Notes: a model not told the origin generated them from the letters alone. A stretch of 50,435 nt of DNA from Streptomyces sp. SM11 (GCF_002910905.1 NZ_NEUE01000209.1:29616-80050), one strand, 5' to 3'; shown: positions 7,431 through 16,054, numbered from the stretch's first letter. Made by a program: numbers and translations.

Positions 7431-8198
7431 TCAGGCCACCAGCTCGCCGAAGGACTCCTGCTCGTCACGTCCGAAGCTGAGGACCTCGTCCTCGCGCAGC
7501 CGGCGCAGGGAGCGCCAGATGCTGGACTTCACCGTGCCGACACTGATGTCGAGGATCGACGCGATCTCCGGGTCGGTGCGGCCCTCGTAGTACCGCAGGA
7601 CCAGCATCGTGCGCTGGAGTTCGGGCAGCCGGGCGAGTGCCTGCCACAGCACCGCCCGCAGCTCCGTGCCGCGCATCGCGTCCGTGTCGCCCACCGTCTC
7701 CGGCAGCTCCTCGGTCGGGTATTCGTTCAGCTTGCGCCTGCGCCAGGCGCTGATGTGCAGGTTGGTCATGGTGCGGCGCAGATAGCCGCCGACCGCCGCC
7801 TTGTCGCTGATCCGGTCCCACGCCCGGTACGTCGAGAAGAGGGCGCTCTGCAGCAGGTCCTCGGCCTCGAACCGGTCGCCGGTCAGGTGGTAGGCGGTCG
7901 CGTACAGGGAGGCCCGTCGCTCCTGGACGTAGGCCGTGAACGCCGCTTCGGCGTCCGCGTCCTCCGTCCGGGCTCCGCGATCCCCCGTGGCCTCCCCGAA
8001 CGCGCTTGCCGCCCCCTTGGGTGCGTCAACCACCGCCATGTACGGCATACGCACCTGCTCCGCAGCCGTCGGGTGCTGACGCCCGGCGCTCCGAACGCAC
8101 CCCCGCACACTCGTGGCACCGGACCTCTCCGTGCTCCGGCCGACGTCGTGGAGACGCGTGACAACTGCGCTTGAACTGGTGCTGTGCAGTGCGTTCAT
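7431..8198 (-). CDS. sigQ: ECF sigma factor SigQ (SigE-family)
   Basis: 255-aa ECF sigma factor. An N-terminal extension of about 85 residues precedes sigma region 2 (FTAYVQERRASLYATAYHLTG, then FEAEDLLQSALFSTYRAW) and region 4 (LARLPELQRTMLVLRYYEG, then ILDISVGTVKSSIWRSLRRL). Spacing and sequence fit the SigE-family of small actinobacterial ECF factors. It is divergent from a two-component pair whose regulator matches AfsQ1, which is the arrangement known for sigQ in S. coelicolor, where AfsQ1 activates sigQ. The long N-terminus may be overcalled; an internal ATG or GTG near region 2 could be used. An AfsQ1-type direct repeat lies about 85 bp upstream of the start. Confidence 0.88.
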   Translation of the reverse strand: MNALHSTSSSAVVTRLHDVGRSTERSGATSVRGCVRSAGRQHPTAAEQVRMPYMAVVDAPKGAASAFGEATGDRGARTEDADAEAAFTAYVQERRASLYATAYHLTGDRFEAEDLLQSALFSTYRAWDRISDKAAVGGYLRRTMTNLHISAWRRRKLNEYPTEELPETVGDTDAMRGTELRAVLWQALARLPELQRTMLVLRYYEGRTDPEIASILDISVGTVKSSIWRSLRRLREDEVLSFGRDEQESFGELVA

Positions 8199-8282
8199 CT
8201 CGCGCCCCCTATCGGTGGAGTCCGTTCGTTCCCTGCTGTGGAAGAGCTTGCCGGGGCAGTTTCATGGCGCTGTCCCCCGACT

Positions 8283-8298
8283 GTCACAGGCCTGTCAC
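8283..8298. promoter_or_regulatory. AfsQ1-type binding site (GTCAC-N6-GTCAC)
   Basis: Two direct GTCAC copies at 8283-8287 and 8294-8298 separated by 6 nt, a perfect match to the published AfsQ1 consensus GTNAC-N6-GTNAC. It lies between the divergent sigQ and afsQ1 starts and so could serve both promoters. Confidence 0.8.
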
Positions 8299-8380
8299 AG
8301 GGGCAGTTGCGGCCGTGCCCGGACAATCGGACCGGACCACAGGTCGAACTGAAGCGCCACCATGGGCCAGAATGACGTTC

Positions 8381-9058
8381 GTGCCTTTCCTGTTGCTGAT
8401 CGAGGACGACGACGCCATCCGCACGGCCCTCGAACTCTCGTTGTCACGCCAGGGCCACCGTGTGGCCACCGCGGCGACGGGAGAGGACGGCCTTGAGCTG
8501 CTGCGCGAGCAGCGGCCCGACCTGGTCGTACTGGATGTGATGCTGCCCGGGATCGACGGTTTCGAGGTGTGCCGGCGGATCCGCCGCACCGACCAACTGC
8601 CGATCATTCTGCTGACCGCGCGCAGCGACGACATCGACGTCGTGGTGGGACTGGAGTCCGGCGCGGACGACTATGTGGTGAAACCTGTCCAGGGCCGGGT
8701 GCTGGACGCCCGGATCCGGGCGGTGCTGCGCCGCGGGGAGCGCGATTCGACCGACTCGGCGACCTTCGGCAACGTGGTGATCGACCGCTCCGCCATGACC
8801 GTCACCAAGGACGGTGAGGATCTGCAGCTCACGCCGACCGAGCTGCGGCTCCTGCTGGAGCTGAGCCGCCGGCCCGGCCAGGCCCTGTCCCGGCAGCAGT
8901 TGCTGCGCCTGGTGTGGGAGCACGACTACCTGGGCGACTCCCGTCTGGTGGACGCCTGTGTGCAGCGGCTGCGCGCGAAGGTGGAGGACGTGCCGTCCTC
9001 GCCGACCCTGATCCGTACGGTGCGGGGCGTGGGCTACCGGCTGGACTCGCCTCAGTGA
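8381..9058 (+). CDS. afsQ1: OmpR-family response regulator AfsQ1
   Basis: 225-aa regulator. The receiver domain has acidic pocket EDDD at 8-11, phospho-acceptor Asp 52 (VVLDVMLPG), Thr in LLTAR and Lys in VVKPV. The C-terminal winged helix (about 130-225) carries LTPTELRLLLELSRRPG and VRGVGYRL. The GTG at 8381 gives the length I recall for AfsQ1; an in-frame ATG at 8372 is the alternative. In S. coelicolor AfsQ1 responds to nitrogen/glutamate conditions and controls antibiotic, nitrogen and developmental genes. It overlaps afsQ2 by GTGA. Confidence 0.93.
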   Translation: MPFLLLIEDDDAIRTALELSLSRQGHRVATAATGEDGLELLREQRPDLVVLDVMLPGIDGFEVCRRIRRTDQLPIILLTARSDDIDVVVGLESGADDYVVKPVQGRVLDARIRAVLRRGERDSTDSATFGNVVIDRSAMTVTKDGEDLQLTPTELRLLLELSRRPGQALSRQQLLRLVWEHDYLGDSRLVDACVQRLRAKVEDVPSSPTLIRTVRGVGYRLDSPQ

Positions 9059-10590
9059 CCGAGACCGCCAAGCGGTCCCTGCGCGCCGGTCTGCGCTGGA
9101 CCAGTCTGCGGATGCGCCTCGTCGTGGTGTTCGCGCTGGTGGCGCTGGTGGCCGCGGTGTCCGCTTCGGGGATCGCGTACTGGCTCAACCGCGAGGCCGT
9201 GCTGACCCGCACCCAGGACACCGCGCTCGACGACTTCCGGCGGCAGATGCAGGACACCGCGGCGGGTCTGCCGGCGCGTCCCACCAAGGACGACCTCCAG
9301 CGGGCCGCCGGGGAGATAGCGACCAACAGCCCGGGGTACAGCGTGCTGCTGGAGGCCGAGCGGGAGCGCGGCAAGCCGATCGTGGGCTACTCCGACCTGG
9401 ACACCCTCACCCGGGCCGACGTGCCGGAATCGCTGCAGGAGCAGGTGGCCCGCAAGCAGCCGCTGACGTCGAGCAACGAGCACGAGTACCACCTGTTCTG
9501 GCAGCGGACGAGCATCGCGGGCACCCCGTATCTGGTCGCCGGTACGCGGATCATCGGCGGCGGCCCGACCGGCTACATGCTCAAGTCCCTCGACCAGGAG
9601 CGGCAGGACCTCAACTCGCTGGCCTGGTCGCTGGGGATCGCCACCGCCCTCGCGCTGGTCGGCTCGGCGCTGCTCGCGCAGGCCGCCGCGACGACGGTGC
9701 TGCGCCCGGTGCAGCGGCTCGGCGACGCGGCCCGCAAGCTCGGCGAGGGCAAGCTCGACACCCGGCTCGTGGTCTCCGGCACGGACGAGCTCGCCGATCT
9801 CTCCCGGACGTTCAACAGGACGGCGAGCTCGCTGGAGAAGAAGGTCGCGGACATGAGCGCGCGGGAGGAGGCGAGCCGCCGGTTCGTCGCCGACATGTCG
9901 CACGAGCTGCGCACCCCGCTGACCGCGATCACCGCGGTGGCCGAGGTGCTGGAGGACGAGGCGGACACCCTCGACCCGATGATCGCGCCCGCCGTGCACC
10001 TGGTGGTCAGCGAGACCCGGCGGCTGAACGACCTGGTGGAGAACCTGATGGAGGTGACCCGCTTCGACGCGGGCACGGCCCGTCTGGTGCTGGACACCGT
10101 CGACGTCGCCGACCAGGTGACCGCGTGCATCGACGCGCGGGCCTGGCTGGACGCGGTGGACCTGGACGCGGAGCGCGGCATGATGGTCCGCCTCGACCCG
10201 CGCCGCCTGGACGTGATCCTGGCCAATCTCATCGGCAACGCCCTCAAGCACGGGGGTTCGCCGGTGGGCGTCCGGGTACGGACCGAGGGCGAGGAGCTGG
10301 TCATCGAGGTACGAGACCACGGTCCGGGCATCCCCGAGGAGGTGCTGCCGCACGTCTTCGACCGGTTCTACAAGGCGAGCGCCTCCCGGCCGCGGTCGGA
10401 GGGCAGCGGGCTCGGCCTCTCCATCGCCATGGAGAACGCGCACATCCACGGCGGTGACATCACGGCGGCGAACTCCCCGGACGGCGGAGCCGTCTTCGAA
10501 CTGCGGCTGCCGCGCGACGCCGAGAAGATCGCGCACCACGACGAACCGGGCGCACAGGCCCCGGACGAGGACGAGGACGGGGCGACGTGA
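9055..10590 (+). CDS. afsQ2: Sensor histidine kinase AfsQ2
   Basis: 511-aa membrane sensor kinase. TM1 lies at about 20-42 (LVVVFALVALVAAVSASG), an extracytoplasmic sensor domain of about 140 residues follows, and TM2 is near 185-207 (SLGIATALALVGSALLAQ). Next come HAMP, HisKA with phospho-acceptor His 283 (DMSHELRTPL), and HATPase with N box (NLIGNALKHGG), DHGPGIP and GSGLGLSI. The GTG start overlaps the stop of afsQ1. Known role: phosphorylates AfsQ1. The C-terminus ends in an acidic tail (DEDEDGAT) and overlaps the next gene by GTGA. Confidence 0.93.
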   Translation: MTETAKRSLRAGLRWTSLRMRLVVVFALVALVAAVSASGIAYWLNREAVLTRTQDTALDDFRRQMQDTAAGLPARPTKDDLQRAAGEIATNSPGYSVLLEAERERGKPIVGYSDLDTLTRADVPESLQEQVARKQPLTSSNEHEYHLFWQRTSIAGTPYLVAGTRIIGGGPTGYMLKSLDQERQDLNSLAWSLGIATALALVGSALLAQAAATTVLRPVQRLGDAARKLGEGKLDTRLVVSGTDELADLSRTFNRTASSLEKKVADMSAREEASRRFVADMSHELRTPLTAITAVAEVLEDEADTLDPMIAPAVHLVVSETRRLNDLVENLMEVTRFDAGTARLVLDTVDVADQVTACIDARAWLDAVDLDAERGMMVRLDPRRLDVILANLIGNALKHGGSPVGVRVRTEGEELVIEVRDHGPGIPEEVLPHVFDRFYKASASRPRSEGSGLGLSIAMENAHIHGGDITAANSPDGGAVFELRLPRDAEKIAHHDEPGAQAPDEDEDGAT

Positions 10591-11222
10591 AGCGCGGCGA
10601 AGTCACGTACCGGCGGGGCCCGCTCCGGCGGCGTACGGCGGCCTCGCTGGCAGCCGTGCTGGCGGCCGCGGCGCTGGCCTCCGGGTGCGGGATCCGTACG
10701 ACCTCGGTGCCGGTGGACGCGGGGGCCGCGCCCTCCCGGGTGCCGTGCCGGCTGTCCTCGTCGGACGTCACCACCCGGTCGCCGGACCGGGTGAGCGCCG
10801 AGGTGTATCTGGTGTGCGCCTCGCAGCTGGTCACCGTGGACCGTCCGGTGACGGCGGACGCGGTCGGCACCGACCCCGTTGCGGTCGCCCGCGCGCTGCT
10901 GAAGGAGGTCCAGCAGGCGCCGCCCGCGAGCGAGCGCCGGGCCGGGTTCACCACCGCGGTTCCGGCGGGGCTGCGGATGGATCCGGCCCGGGACGGCGAC
11001 CCGGCGGGCACCCTGCGTCTGAGCAGTCAGCCGGAGGACCTGTCGGCGGAGGCGCTGGCCCAGCTGGTGTGCACGTACGCGGAGAGCGAGACGCTGGTCC
11101 GGGACGGCTCGGTGCTCCTGGGCGGGCCCGGGGACTACCCGCCGCGCGGCTATCTGTGCACCTCGCAGACGAAGTCCCGGCCGGGGGATGTGGCCACGCC
11201 GGACGCGGTCCGGCTGGACTGA
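10587..11222 (+). CDS. afsQ3: Lipoprotein cotranscribed with afsQ1-afsQ2
   Basis: 211-aa protein with a basic N-terminus (RRGPLRRR), a hydrophobic stretch and lipobox LASGC at about 30-34, so probably a lipid-anchored extracytoplasmic protein. The mature region carries several cysteines (VPCRLSSS, LVCASQ, QLVCTYAE, YLCTSQ), suggesting disulfides. The GTG start overlaps the afsQ2 stop, giving a tightly coupled three-gene operon. The symbol reflects the third gene of the afsQ operon as I remember it. Inferred role: modulates AfsQ2 sensing from outside the membrane, by analogy with LpqB-type lipoproteins next to sensor kinases. Confidence 0.78.
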   Translation: MKRGEVTYRRGPLRRRTAASLAAVLAAAALASGCGIRTTSVPVDAGAAPSRVPCRLSSSDVTTRSPDRVSAEVYLVCASQLVTVDRPVTADAVGTDPVAVARALLKEVQQAPPASERRAGFTTAVPAGLRMDPARDGDPAGTLRLSSQPEDLSAEALAQLVCTYAESETLVRDGSVLLGGPGDYPPRGYLCTSQTKSRPGDVATPDAVRLD

Positions 11223-11398
11223 CGCGGGCCCGGCGCGGTTCGGACGCGGGTCCGGGCCACGCCGTACGCCGTTCGGCCGGGCCGACGCGGGCCCCGCACG
11301 GCCCCCGCACGGTGCGCGGGGGTGGCCGGCAGGGCCGTCCGTGCGGCCGCGGACGACGGCACGGAACCGATCCTGCCGATCGTGGCGTCTTGGTGGAC

Positions 11399-11965
11399 GT
11401 GCGTCACAGTTCGGGCGGCCAGACCGTCATCCACTTCCGCGCGGCGGGCGTCACTCTCCTTGTCGCGCACCTAGTCTTCGTCGGGTGGCTGACGCTGCGC
11501 CCGCTGGACGTTCCCTGGATCACGGCGGCGAACTTCGAGCCGCTCGCCGGGATCAGGGCGGACCTCGCGCTGGGGCCGGCCGAGGCGGCCCGCCGGATCG
11601 GCGGTGCGCTGTTGCTCCTGGCCCCGCTCGGGGTGCTGCTGCCGATGGCCGGGGGCCGGATCTTCGTCTCCCCCTGGGTCTCGCTGCTGCGTACGGTCGC
11701 CGCCGGGGCGCTGATCTCGCTGGCCATCGAGCTGGGCCAGACCGGGGTGCCCGGTCAGGTGGTCGACATCGACTCGCTGCTGCTGAACACCTCCGGGGTG
11801 GTGCTGGCCCATCTGCTGGTCGTCCCGGTCTGCCGGGCGCGGCTGCGCCGCCGGGGACTGCCGGGGGTACGGGATCTGCCGTACCACCGCCAGGAGACCC
11901 GTCTCAGGGACGAGGCCCCTGGGGGAGCGACCCCGACGATTACCGGGGTCGGCCTCGCACCGTAG
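11399..11965 (+). CDS. VanZ-like membrane protein
   Basis: 188-aa protein with four or five hydrophobic segments. Features typical of VanZ domains: an early TM with LTLRPLD, NFEPLAGIRADL, GGALLLLAPLGVLLPM, then GALISLAIELGQTGVPGQVVDIDSLLLNTSGVVLAHLL (read in sections); the ELGQ...DIDSLLLNTSG signature is clear. In VanZ this domain confers low-level teicoplanin resistance; in most Streptomyces homologues the role is unknown. The start is uncertain: GTG 11399 or GTG 11393. A hairpin lies at the 3' end of the coding region. Confidence 0.8.
   Translation: MRHSSGGQTVIHFRAAGVTLLVAHLVFVGWLTLRPLDVPWITAANFEPLAGIRADLALGPAEAARRIGGALLLLAPLGVLLPMAGGRIFVSPWVSLLRTVAAGALISLAIELGQTGVPGQVVDIDSLLLNTSGVVLAHLLVVPVCRARLRRRGLPGVRDLPYHRQETRLRDEAPGGATPTITGVGLAP
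11911..11957 (+). terminator. Nested hairpin at the end of the VanZ-like gene
   Basis: Outer arms cgaggcc (11911-11917) / ggcctcg (11951-11957) enclose cgaccccg (11928-11935) / cggggtcg (11944-11951). It overlaps the last codons of the VanZ-like gene, so it is a candidate terminator only. Confidence 0.5.
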
Positions 11966-12059
11966 AGCGATGCTTTGTACCTCTTCGTCGCGGCACCATG
12001 GATACATCGGGGAGCACAACAGGCTGCTCCTCCCGTAACGGTTCGCGAAGGAGCCCACC

Positions 12060-12266
12060 ATGGCCGCACTTGTTCGCCCCCGCGAAGGCCGCATGATCGG
12101 CGGAGTGTGCGCGGGCCTCGCCCGCCGCTTCGGTATCTCCGCAAGCACGATGCGCGTCATCTTCGTCGTCTCCTGCCTGCTGCCCGGTCCGCAGTTCCTT
12201 CTCTACCTGGCGCTGTGGGCGCTGCTGCCCTCGGAGAAGTCCGCCTCATCCGCTACGGCCTGGTGA
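12060..12266 (+). CDS. PspC domain small membrane protein
   Basis: 68 aa, almost entirely one PspC domain: RMIGGVCAGLARRFGIS at about 11-27, then a hydrophobic helix (MRVIFVVSCLLPGPQFLLYLALWALLP, read in sections) and a short tail. It is preceded by gaaggag 6 nt before the ATG. PspC proteins act in envelope stress responses; minimal PspC proteins like this are common in actinobacteria and their role is not established. Convergent with the secreted-protein gene to its right. Confidence 0.88.
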   Translation: MAALVRPREGRMIGGVCAGLARRFGISASTMRVIFVVSCLLPGPQFLLYLALWALLPSEKSASSATAW

Positions 12267-12295
12267 CGCGCCGCGACACGGGGAGTGAGAACGCG

Positions 12296-12335
12296 CAGTG
12301 GGCGCACACCCTGGATCAGGGTGTGCGCCCCACTG
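12296..12335. terminator. Strong bidirectional terminator
   Basis: Inverted repeat of 18 bp (12296-12313 with 12317-12335, one bulged C) with a 3-nt loop, between the convergent pspC-like gene and the secreted-protein gene. Confidence 0.85.
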
Positions 12336-12377
12336 ACATGTGCGGGGTGGCGCCGGAGGCCCGGCGCGCGGGCCGGA

Positions 12378-12680
12378 TCAGCCGCCGAGCGGGATCCCGT
12401 TGGCGGTGAGGCCCTGGGTGGGCAGTCCGCCGAGCAGGCCGGTGACCGGGGCGGCCGCGTCGGTGGCCTCGCCGCCGAGGACCTTGCCGACGGTCTCCTG
12501 GACCGGCGCGTGCTGGGCCGACGTGGCGATGGAGTCTAGCGCCATCGTCGAGACGGGGAGCGCCCCGGCCGCGGCGTCCAGCGGCAGCGACGGAGCGGCG
12601 GAGGCGCTGCCGGCGGCGGCAGCGGCGAAAGCGGCACCGAGGGCGGCGACACCGAGAGTCTTGGCAGCAGACTTCTTCAT
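12378..12680 (-). CDS. Small secreted protein, family unknown
   Basis: 100-aa product with a clean Sec signal peptide (MKKSAAKTLGVAALGAAFAA, cleavage near ASA-AP at about 28). The mature part of about 70 residues is rich in A, L, P and G and ends in LLGGLPTQGLTANGIPLGG. There are no cysteines and no catalytic motif. The ATG at 12680 is used; aagga lies about 11 nt upstream of it. It shares design with the product at 6028-6447 (VTGLLGGL versus VTGLVTG). Probably an abundant surface or extracellular small protein; it is not a chaplin, since the paired cysteines and chaplin core are absent. Confidence 0.75.
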   Translation of the reverse strand: MKKSAAKTLGVAALGAAFAAAAAGSASAAPSLPLDAAAGALPVSTMALDSIATSAQHAPVQETVGKVLGGEATDAAAPVTGLLGGLPTQGLTANGIPLGG

Positions 12681-12770
12681 GGAGAATTCATCCTTGGGGA
12701 AGGGGATGCGAGCGGCTCTGCAAGCTAGCCATCCCACAGCCCGCTCCGCAAACATCCCGACACGCGGAAA

Positions 12771-12797
12771 AGGGCCGGGATGCCACCTCCCGACCCT
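12771..12797 (-). terminator. Terminator of add
   Basis: Arms agggccggga (12771-12780) and tcccgaccct (12788-12797) around a 7-nt loop; the single mismatch becomes G-U in the minus-strand RNA. It lies 17 bp beyond the add stop. Confidence 0.7.
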
Positions 12798-12813
12798 TCC
12801 CCTGTCGCATCCC

Positions 12814-13968
12814 TCAGCCTCCGGAGACCACAGAACCACTGGTCACAGCGGTCTGACGGAAAAGCCACTCCGACTTCAGCTCGGCATATCCGGGCTTGAC
12901 GACGTCATTGATCATCGCGAGACGTTCGTCGAAAGGAATGAATGCTGATTTCATCGCATTGACTGTGAACCACTGCATGTCGTCGAGCGTGTATCCGAAG
13001 GCCTCGGTCAGCCGCTCGAATTCCCCGCTCATGCTCGTCCCGCTCATCAGCCGGTTGTCCGTGTTCACGGTGATCCGGAAGTGCAGCTTGCGCAGCAGCC
13101 CGATGGGGTGCTCGGCGTACGAGGTGGCCGCGCCGGTCTGGAGGTTGGAGGTCGGGCACATCTCCAGCGGGATGCGCTTGTCGCGTACGTAGGAGGCGAG
13201 GCGGCCGAGGGAGACCGAGCCGTCCTCGGCGACTTCGATGTCGTCGATGATCCGCACCCCGTGGCCGAGCCGGTCGGCGCCGCACCACTGGAGGGCCTGC
13301 CAGATCGACGGCAGGCCGAAGGCCTCGCCCGCGTGGATCGTGAAGTGGTTGTTCTCCCGCTTGAGGTACTCGAACGCGTCGAGGTGACGGGTGGGCGGGA
13401 ACCCGGCCTCGGCGCCCGCGATGTCGAAGCCGACGACGCCCTGGTCGCGGTAGCTGTTGGCGAGTTCGGCGATCTCCAGTGCGCGGGCGGCGTGCCGCAT
13501 CGCGGTGAGGAGGGCGCCGACACGGATGCGGTGGCCGTTGGCGCGGGCGATGCGCTCGCCCTCGCGGAAGCCCTCGTTGACGGCCTCGACGACCTCTTCG
13601 AGGGTCAGGCCGCCTTCCAGGTGCTGCTCGGGGGCGTAGCGGATCTCGGCGTAGACGATGCCGTCCTCGGCGAGGTCCTCGGCGCACTCGGCGGCCACCC
13701 GGAACAGCGCGTCACGGCTCTGCATGACGGCGCAGGTGTGGGCGAACGTCTCCAGGTAGCGCTCCAGCGAACCGGAGTCCGCTGCCTCGCGGAACCAGAT
13801 GCCGAGCTTGTCGGCCTCGGTCTCGGGGAGGGAGTCGTAACCCTGCGCGCGGGCCAGCTCGACGATGGTGCCCGGCCGCAGGCCGCCGTCGAGGTGGTCG
13901 TGGAGCAGCACCTTGGGGGCGCGCCGGATCTGGTCGGAATCAGGGACATTCAGGGTCTGGCTCGTCAT
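12814..13968 (-). CDS. add: Adenosine deaminase
   Basis: 384-aa metal-dependent deaminase converting adenosine and deoxyadenosine to inosine and deoxyinosine. Seen: zinc ligands in LLHDHLDGG (His 23, His 25), catalytic [14 protein letters not shown], and NTDNRLMSG near the C-terminal end of the barrel. Length fits the Streptomyces long form. The ATG at 13968 lies 6 nt after a tagagt -10 box with no Shine-Dalgarno sequence, so the mRNA is probably leaderless. The operator palindrome just upstream is identical to that of deoC. The tail ([12 protein letters not shown]) is likely disordered. Confidence 0.95.
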   Translation of the reverse strand: MTSQTLNVPDSDQIRRAPKVLLHDHLDGGLRPGTIVELARAQGYDSLPETEADKLGIWFREAADSGSLERYLETFAHTCAVMQSRDALFRVAAECAEDLAEDGIVYAEIRYAPEQHLEGGLTLEEVVEAVNEGFREGERIARANGHRIRVGALLTAMRHAARALEIAELANSYRDQGVVGFDIAGAEAGFPPTRHLDAFEYLKRENNHFTIHAGEAFGLPSIWQALQWCGADRLGHGVRIIDDIEVAEDGSVSLGRLASYVRDKRIPLEMCPTSNLQTGAATSYAEHPIGLLRKLHFRITVNTDNRLMSGTSMSGEFERLTEAFGYTLDDMQWFTVNAMKSAFIPFDERLAMINDVVKPGYAELKSEWLFRQTAVTSGSVVSGG

Positions 13969-13974
13969 CTGGGC

Positions 13975-13996
13975 ACTCTAGCGCCTACGCGCGTAG
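13975..13996 (-). promoter_or_regulatory. Nucleoside-regulon operator and leaderless promoter of add
   Basis: ctacgcgcgtag (13985-13996) is identical to the deoC operator. On the minus strand it is followed 4 nt later by tagagt (13980-13975), which is 6 nt before the ATG of add. Confidence 0.75.
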
Positions 13997-14283
13997 AGCG
14001 CCTGGTGTCGATACGTAACAGTGACCGCGAAGTCGGGTGGAGTACACCTCTCCTTCTGACACTGTTCTGTCATGGGACAGCGCGCACTCCCCCTGCCCGA
14101 AGCCAGGGGTGTCTTGTCGGTCAGGCCGGAGCAGGGAGCGGGGTCCGGTGCCGTGCGCCGCGAGGCGGAGGAGGGAGTCGGACGGGGCCTCCCCCGCTTG
14201 GGCGGAGCCGAGACCTCGGGGAAGGATCCAGGCCGGGTGGCGACAACGCGGCAAGGCGCGGTGCCAGGGCACGCGAGCCCGGC
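13997..14283. other. Intergenic region between add and the hydrolase gene, with repeat-like hairpin
   Basis: No gene seen. It holds an inverted repeat tgaca-N6-tgtca (14057-14072), possibly an operator for the hydrolase. A segment at 14191-14224 contains agccgagacctcggggaag, matching 17 of 19 positions of a segment at 30195-30213 inside the element near the BMP gene. Both resemble a short hairpin repeat I remember as common between Streptomyces genes. Confidence 0.5.
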
Positions 14284-15033
14284 ATGACCGGCACGACACC
14301 CCCGAGGCTGGGGCGGGCCGTTCAGACGGCCGGAACAACGGACGAGGTCAGCGGCGTGGTTCTGCTGCTCCCGGACGGCCGGGCCGACTCGCGCCGTCGT
14401 CCCTCCGCCCTGTCGTACGCGGCCCAGCTGCCGTTCGCCCGTTCCCTGGCCCGCGCCGGGGTGGGCGACGGGCTCGCGGTGCACGTGCTGCGCTACCGCT
14501 GCCGCGGCTGGAACGCGGACGACGCGCATCCCGCCGAGGACGCCGCGTGGGCGGCCGACGAGGTCCAGCGACGGTACGGCGACGTGCCGGTCTGCCTGGC
14601 CGGCCACGGGATGGGCGGGCGGGCGGCGCTGCGGGCCGCCGGGCACGACGCGGTCACCTCCGTCCTGGCGATGGCCCCGTGGCTGCCGGAGCAGGCGACG
14701 GACGGACCGGATCCGGTGAAGCAGCTGATGGGGCGACGCGTGCTGATCGTGCACGGCACCAACGACGAACGCACCGACCCGGAGTTGTCCTACCGGCTGG
14801 CCGAGCGGGCGAAGAAGTCCAACCGGGACACCTGCCGCTTCGAAGTCCATTCGGATGGGCACGCGTTGCGCCAGCACCGCTCCGAAGTGGTGGCGCTGGC
14901 CGCCGACTTCATCCGCGGCTCGCTCTTCGCCCGGCCCTACGCCCGCCCGGTCGCGGACGCGCTCGCCGCACCGCCGCCGCTGGGGCTGCGGATGCCGCTG
15001 GCCGCCGGGTTCGGGCGGTCGCTGCGGCAGTGA
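14284..15033 (+). CDS. Alpha/beta hydrolase-like protein lacking the nucleophile
   Basis: 249-aa alpha/beta hydrolase fold. The nucleophile elbow, normally GHSMGG, reads GHGMGG (codons ggc cac ggg atg ggc ggg near 14601-14618), so the catalytic Ser is Gly. The acid-loop segment VLIVHGTNDERTDPE and the His loop SDGHALRQH are kept. Ahead of the elbow are VVLLLPDGR (oxyanion strand) and RYRCRGWN. The ATG at 14284 has no clear Shine-Dalgarno sequence. Such proteins are annotated as alpha/beta hydrolases or esterases, but classical catalysis seems unlikely here; it may bind a ligand or use another residue. It ends convergent with the LysR gene. Confidence 0.8.
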   Translation: MTGTTPPRLGRAVQTAGTTDEVSGVVLLLPDGRADSRRRPSALSYAAQLPFARSLARAGVGDGLAVHVLRYRCRGWNADDAHPAEDAAWAADEVQRRYGDVPVCLAGHGMGGRAALRAAGHDAVTSVLAMAPWLPEQATDGPDPVKQLMGRRVLIVHGTNDERTDPELSYRLAERAKKSNRDTCRFEVHSDGHALRQHRSEVVALAADFIRGSLFARPYARPVADALAAPPPLGLRMPLAAGFGRSLRQ

Positions 15034-15084
15034 GGGGGCGGGCGCCCACACCAGGGGCCCCGCCGTGCGTCGGCCCGCGCCCGG

Positions 15085-16038
15085 TCAGTCCGGCAGCAGG
15101 TTCCCCCGGCGTGAGAGCAGGAAGCGCTTGAAGGCGGCGACCGGCGGGGTGTCGGGGTGCCCGTCCAGCCAGGCGACGCCGATCTCGCGGGCCGCGCGCG
15201 GTGCGGTGACCGTCAGTTCGACGACGCCGGGGCGGGCGACCGCGGGCGGCGGCAGGAGGGCCACCCCGAGCCCGGCGGCGACCAGCCCGCGCAGGGTCTC
15301 CGCCTCCTCGCCCTCGAAGGCGACCCGCGGCGTGAAGCCCGCCTCCGCACAGAGGTCGTCGGTGATCCGGCGCAGCCCGTAACCGGGTTCCAGGGTGACG
15401 AACGTTTCGTCGGCGGCCTCCGCGAGCCGGACCCGGCGGCGGGACGCGAGGCGGTGGTCGTCGGGGACCACGAGCCGCAGCCGCTGTTCGTCGAGGCGGC
15501 GGGCGACCAGGTCGGGGGCGTCGGGCACGGGTGAGGTGAGGCAGAGGTCGAGGCCGCCCGCGCGCAGCCGTTCGATCATCGCCTCGCCGTAGTTCTGTAC
15601 GAGCTGGAAGCGGACCTTGGGGTGGTCGGTCCGGAAGGCCCGGATCAGGGCGGGGACGGTCTCCGAGCCCATGGTGTGCAGGAACCCGAAGGAGACCCGG
15701 CCCGTCGTCGGGTCGGCGTCCGCCCGGACCGAGTCGGCGGCCTTCTCCACCTCGGCCAGGGCCCGTTCCGCCGAGCTGAGGAAGGCGCGGCCCGCCGGGG
15801 TGAGCGAGACCGTGCGGCCCTTGCGGGCGAACAGGGCGACGCCCAGGTCCGTTTCGAGCCTGACCATGGCCCGCGAGAGCGTGGACTGCGGTACGCCGAG
15901 CTCGTGCGCGGCACGGGTCACATGCTCGTGCCGGGCGACCGCTTCGAAGTACGCGAGGCGGGGCGCGAGCACGGCCCGGATATCTTCTTCGTAACTGCTT
16001 GGTGACAGCCGAGCCCCTGAGCTGCGTTCATGCACCAT
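15085..16038 (-). CDS. LysR-family transcriptional regulator
   Basis: 317-aa LTTR. The N-terminal winged helix at about 20-80 includes YFEAVARHEHVTRAAHELG and VPQSTLSRAMVRLE. A linker helix and the effector-binding domain follow (about 105-300; VSFGFLHTMG, LRLVVPDDHRLA, AGLGVALLPPP). The ATG at 16038 follows a cataat -10 box by 7 nt, suggesting leaderless translation. Divergent from an MFS exporter with a perfect dyad between them, so it most likely controls that exporter and itself. Confidence 0.92.
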   Translation of the reverse strand: MVHERSSGARLSPSSYEEDIRAVLAPRLAYFEAVARHEHVTRAAHELGVPQSTLSRAMVRLETDLGVALFARKGRTVSLTPAGRAFLSSAERALAEVEKAADSVRADADPTTGRVSFGFLHTMGSETVPALIRAFRTDHPKVRFQLVQNYGEAMIERLRAGGLDLCLTSPVPDAPDLVARRLDEQRLRLVVPDDHRLASRRRVRLAEAADETFVTLEPGYGLRRITDDLCAEAGFTPRVAFEGEEAETLRGLVAAGLGVALLPPPAVARPGVVELTVTAPRAAREIGVAWLDGHPDTPPVAAFKRFLLSRRGNLLPD

Positions 16039-16054
16039 GGGATCGATTATGGCA

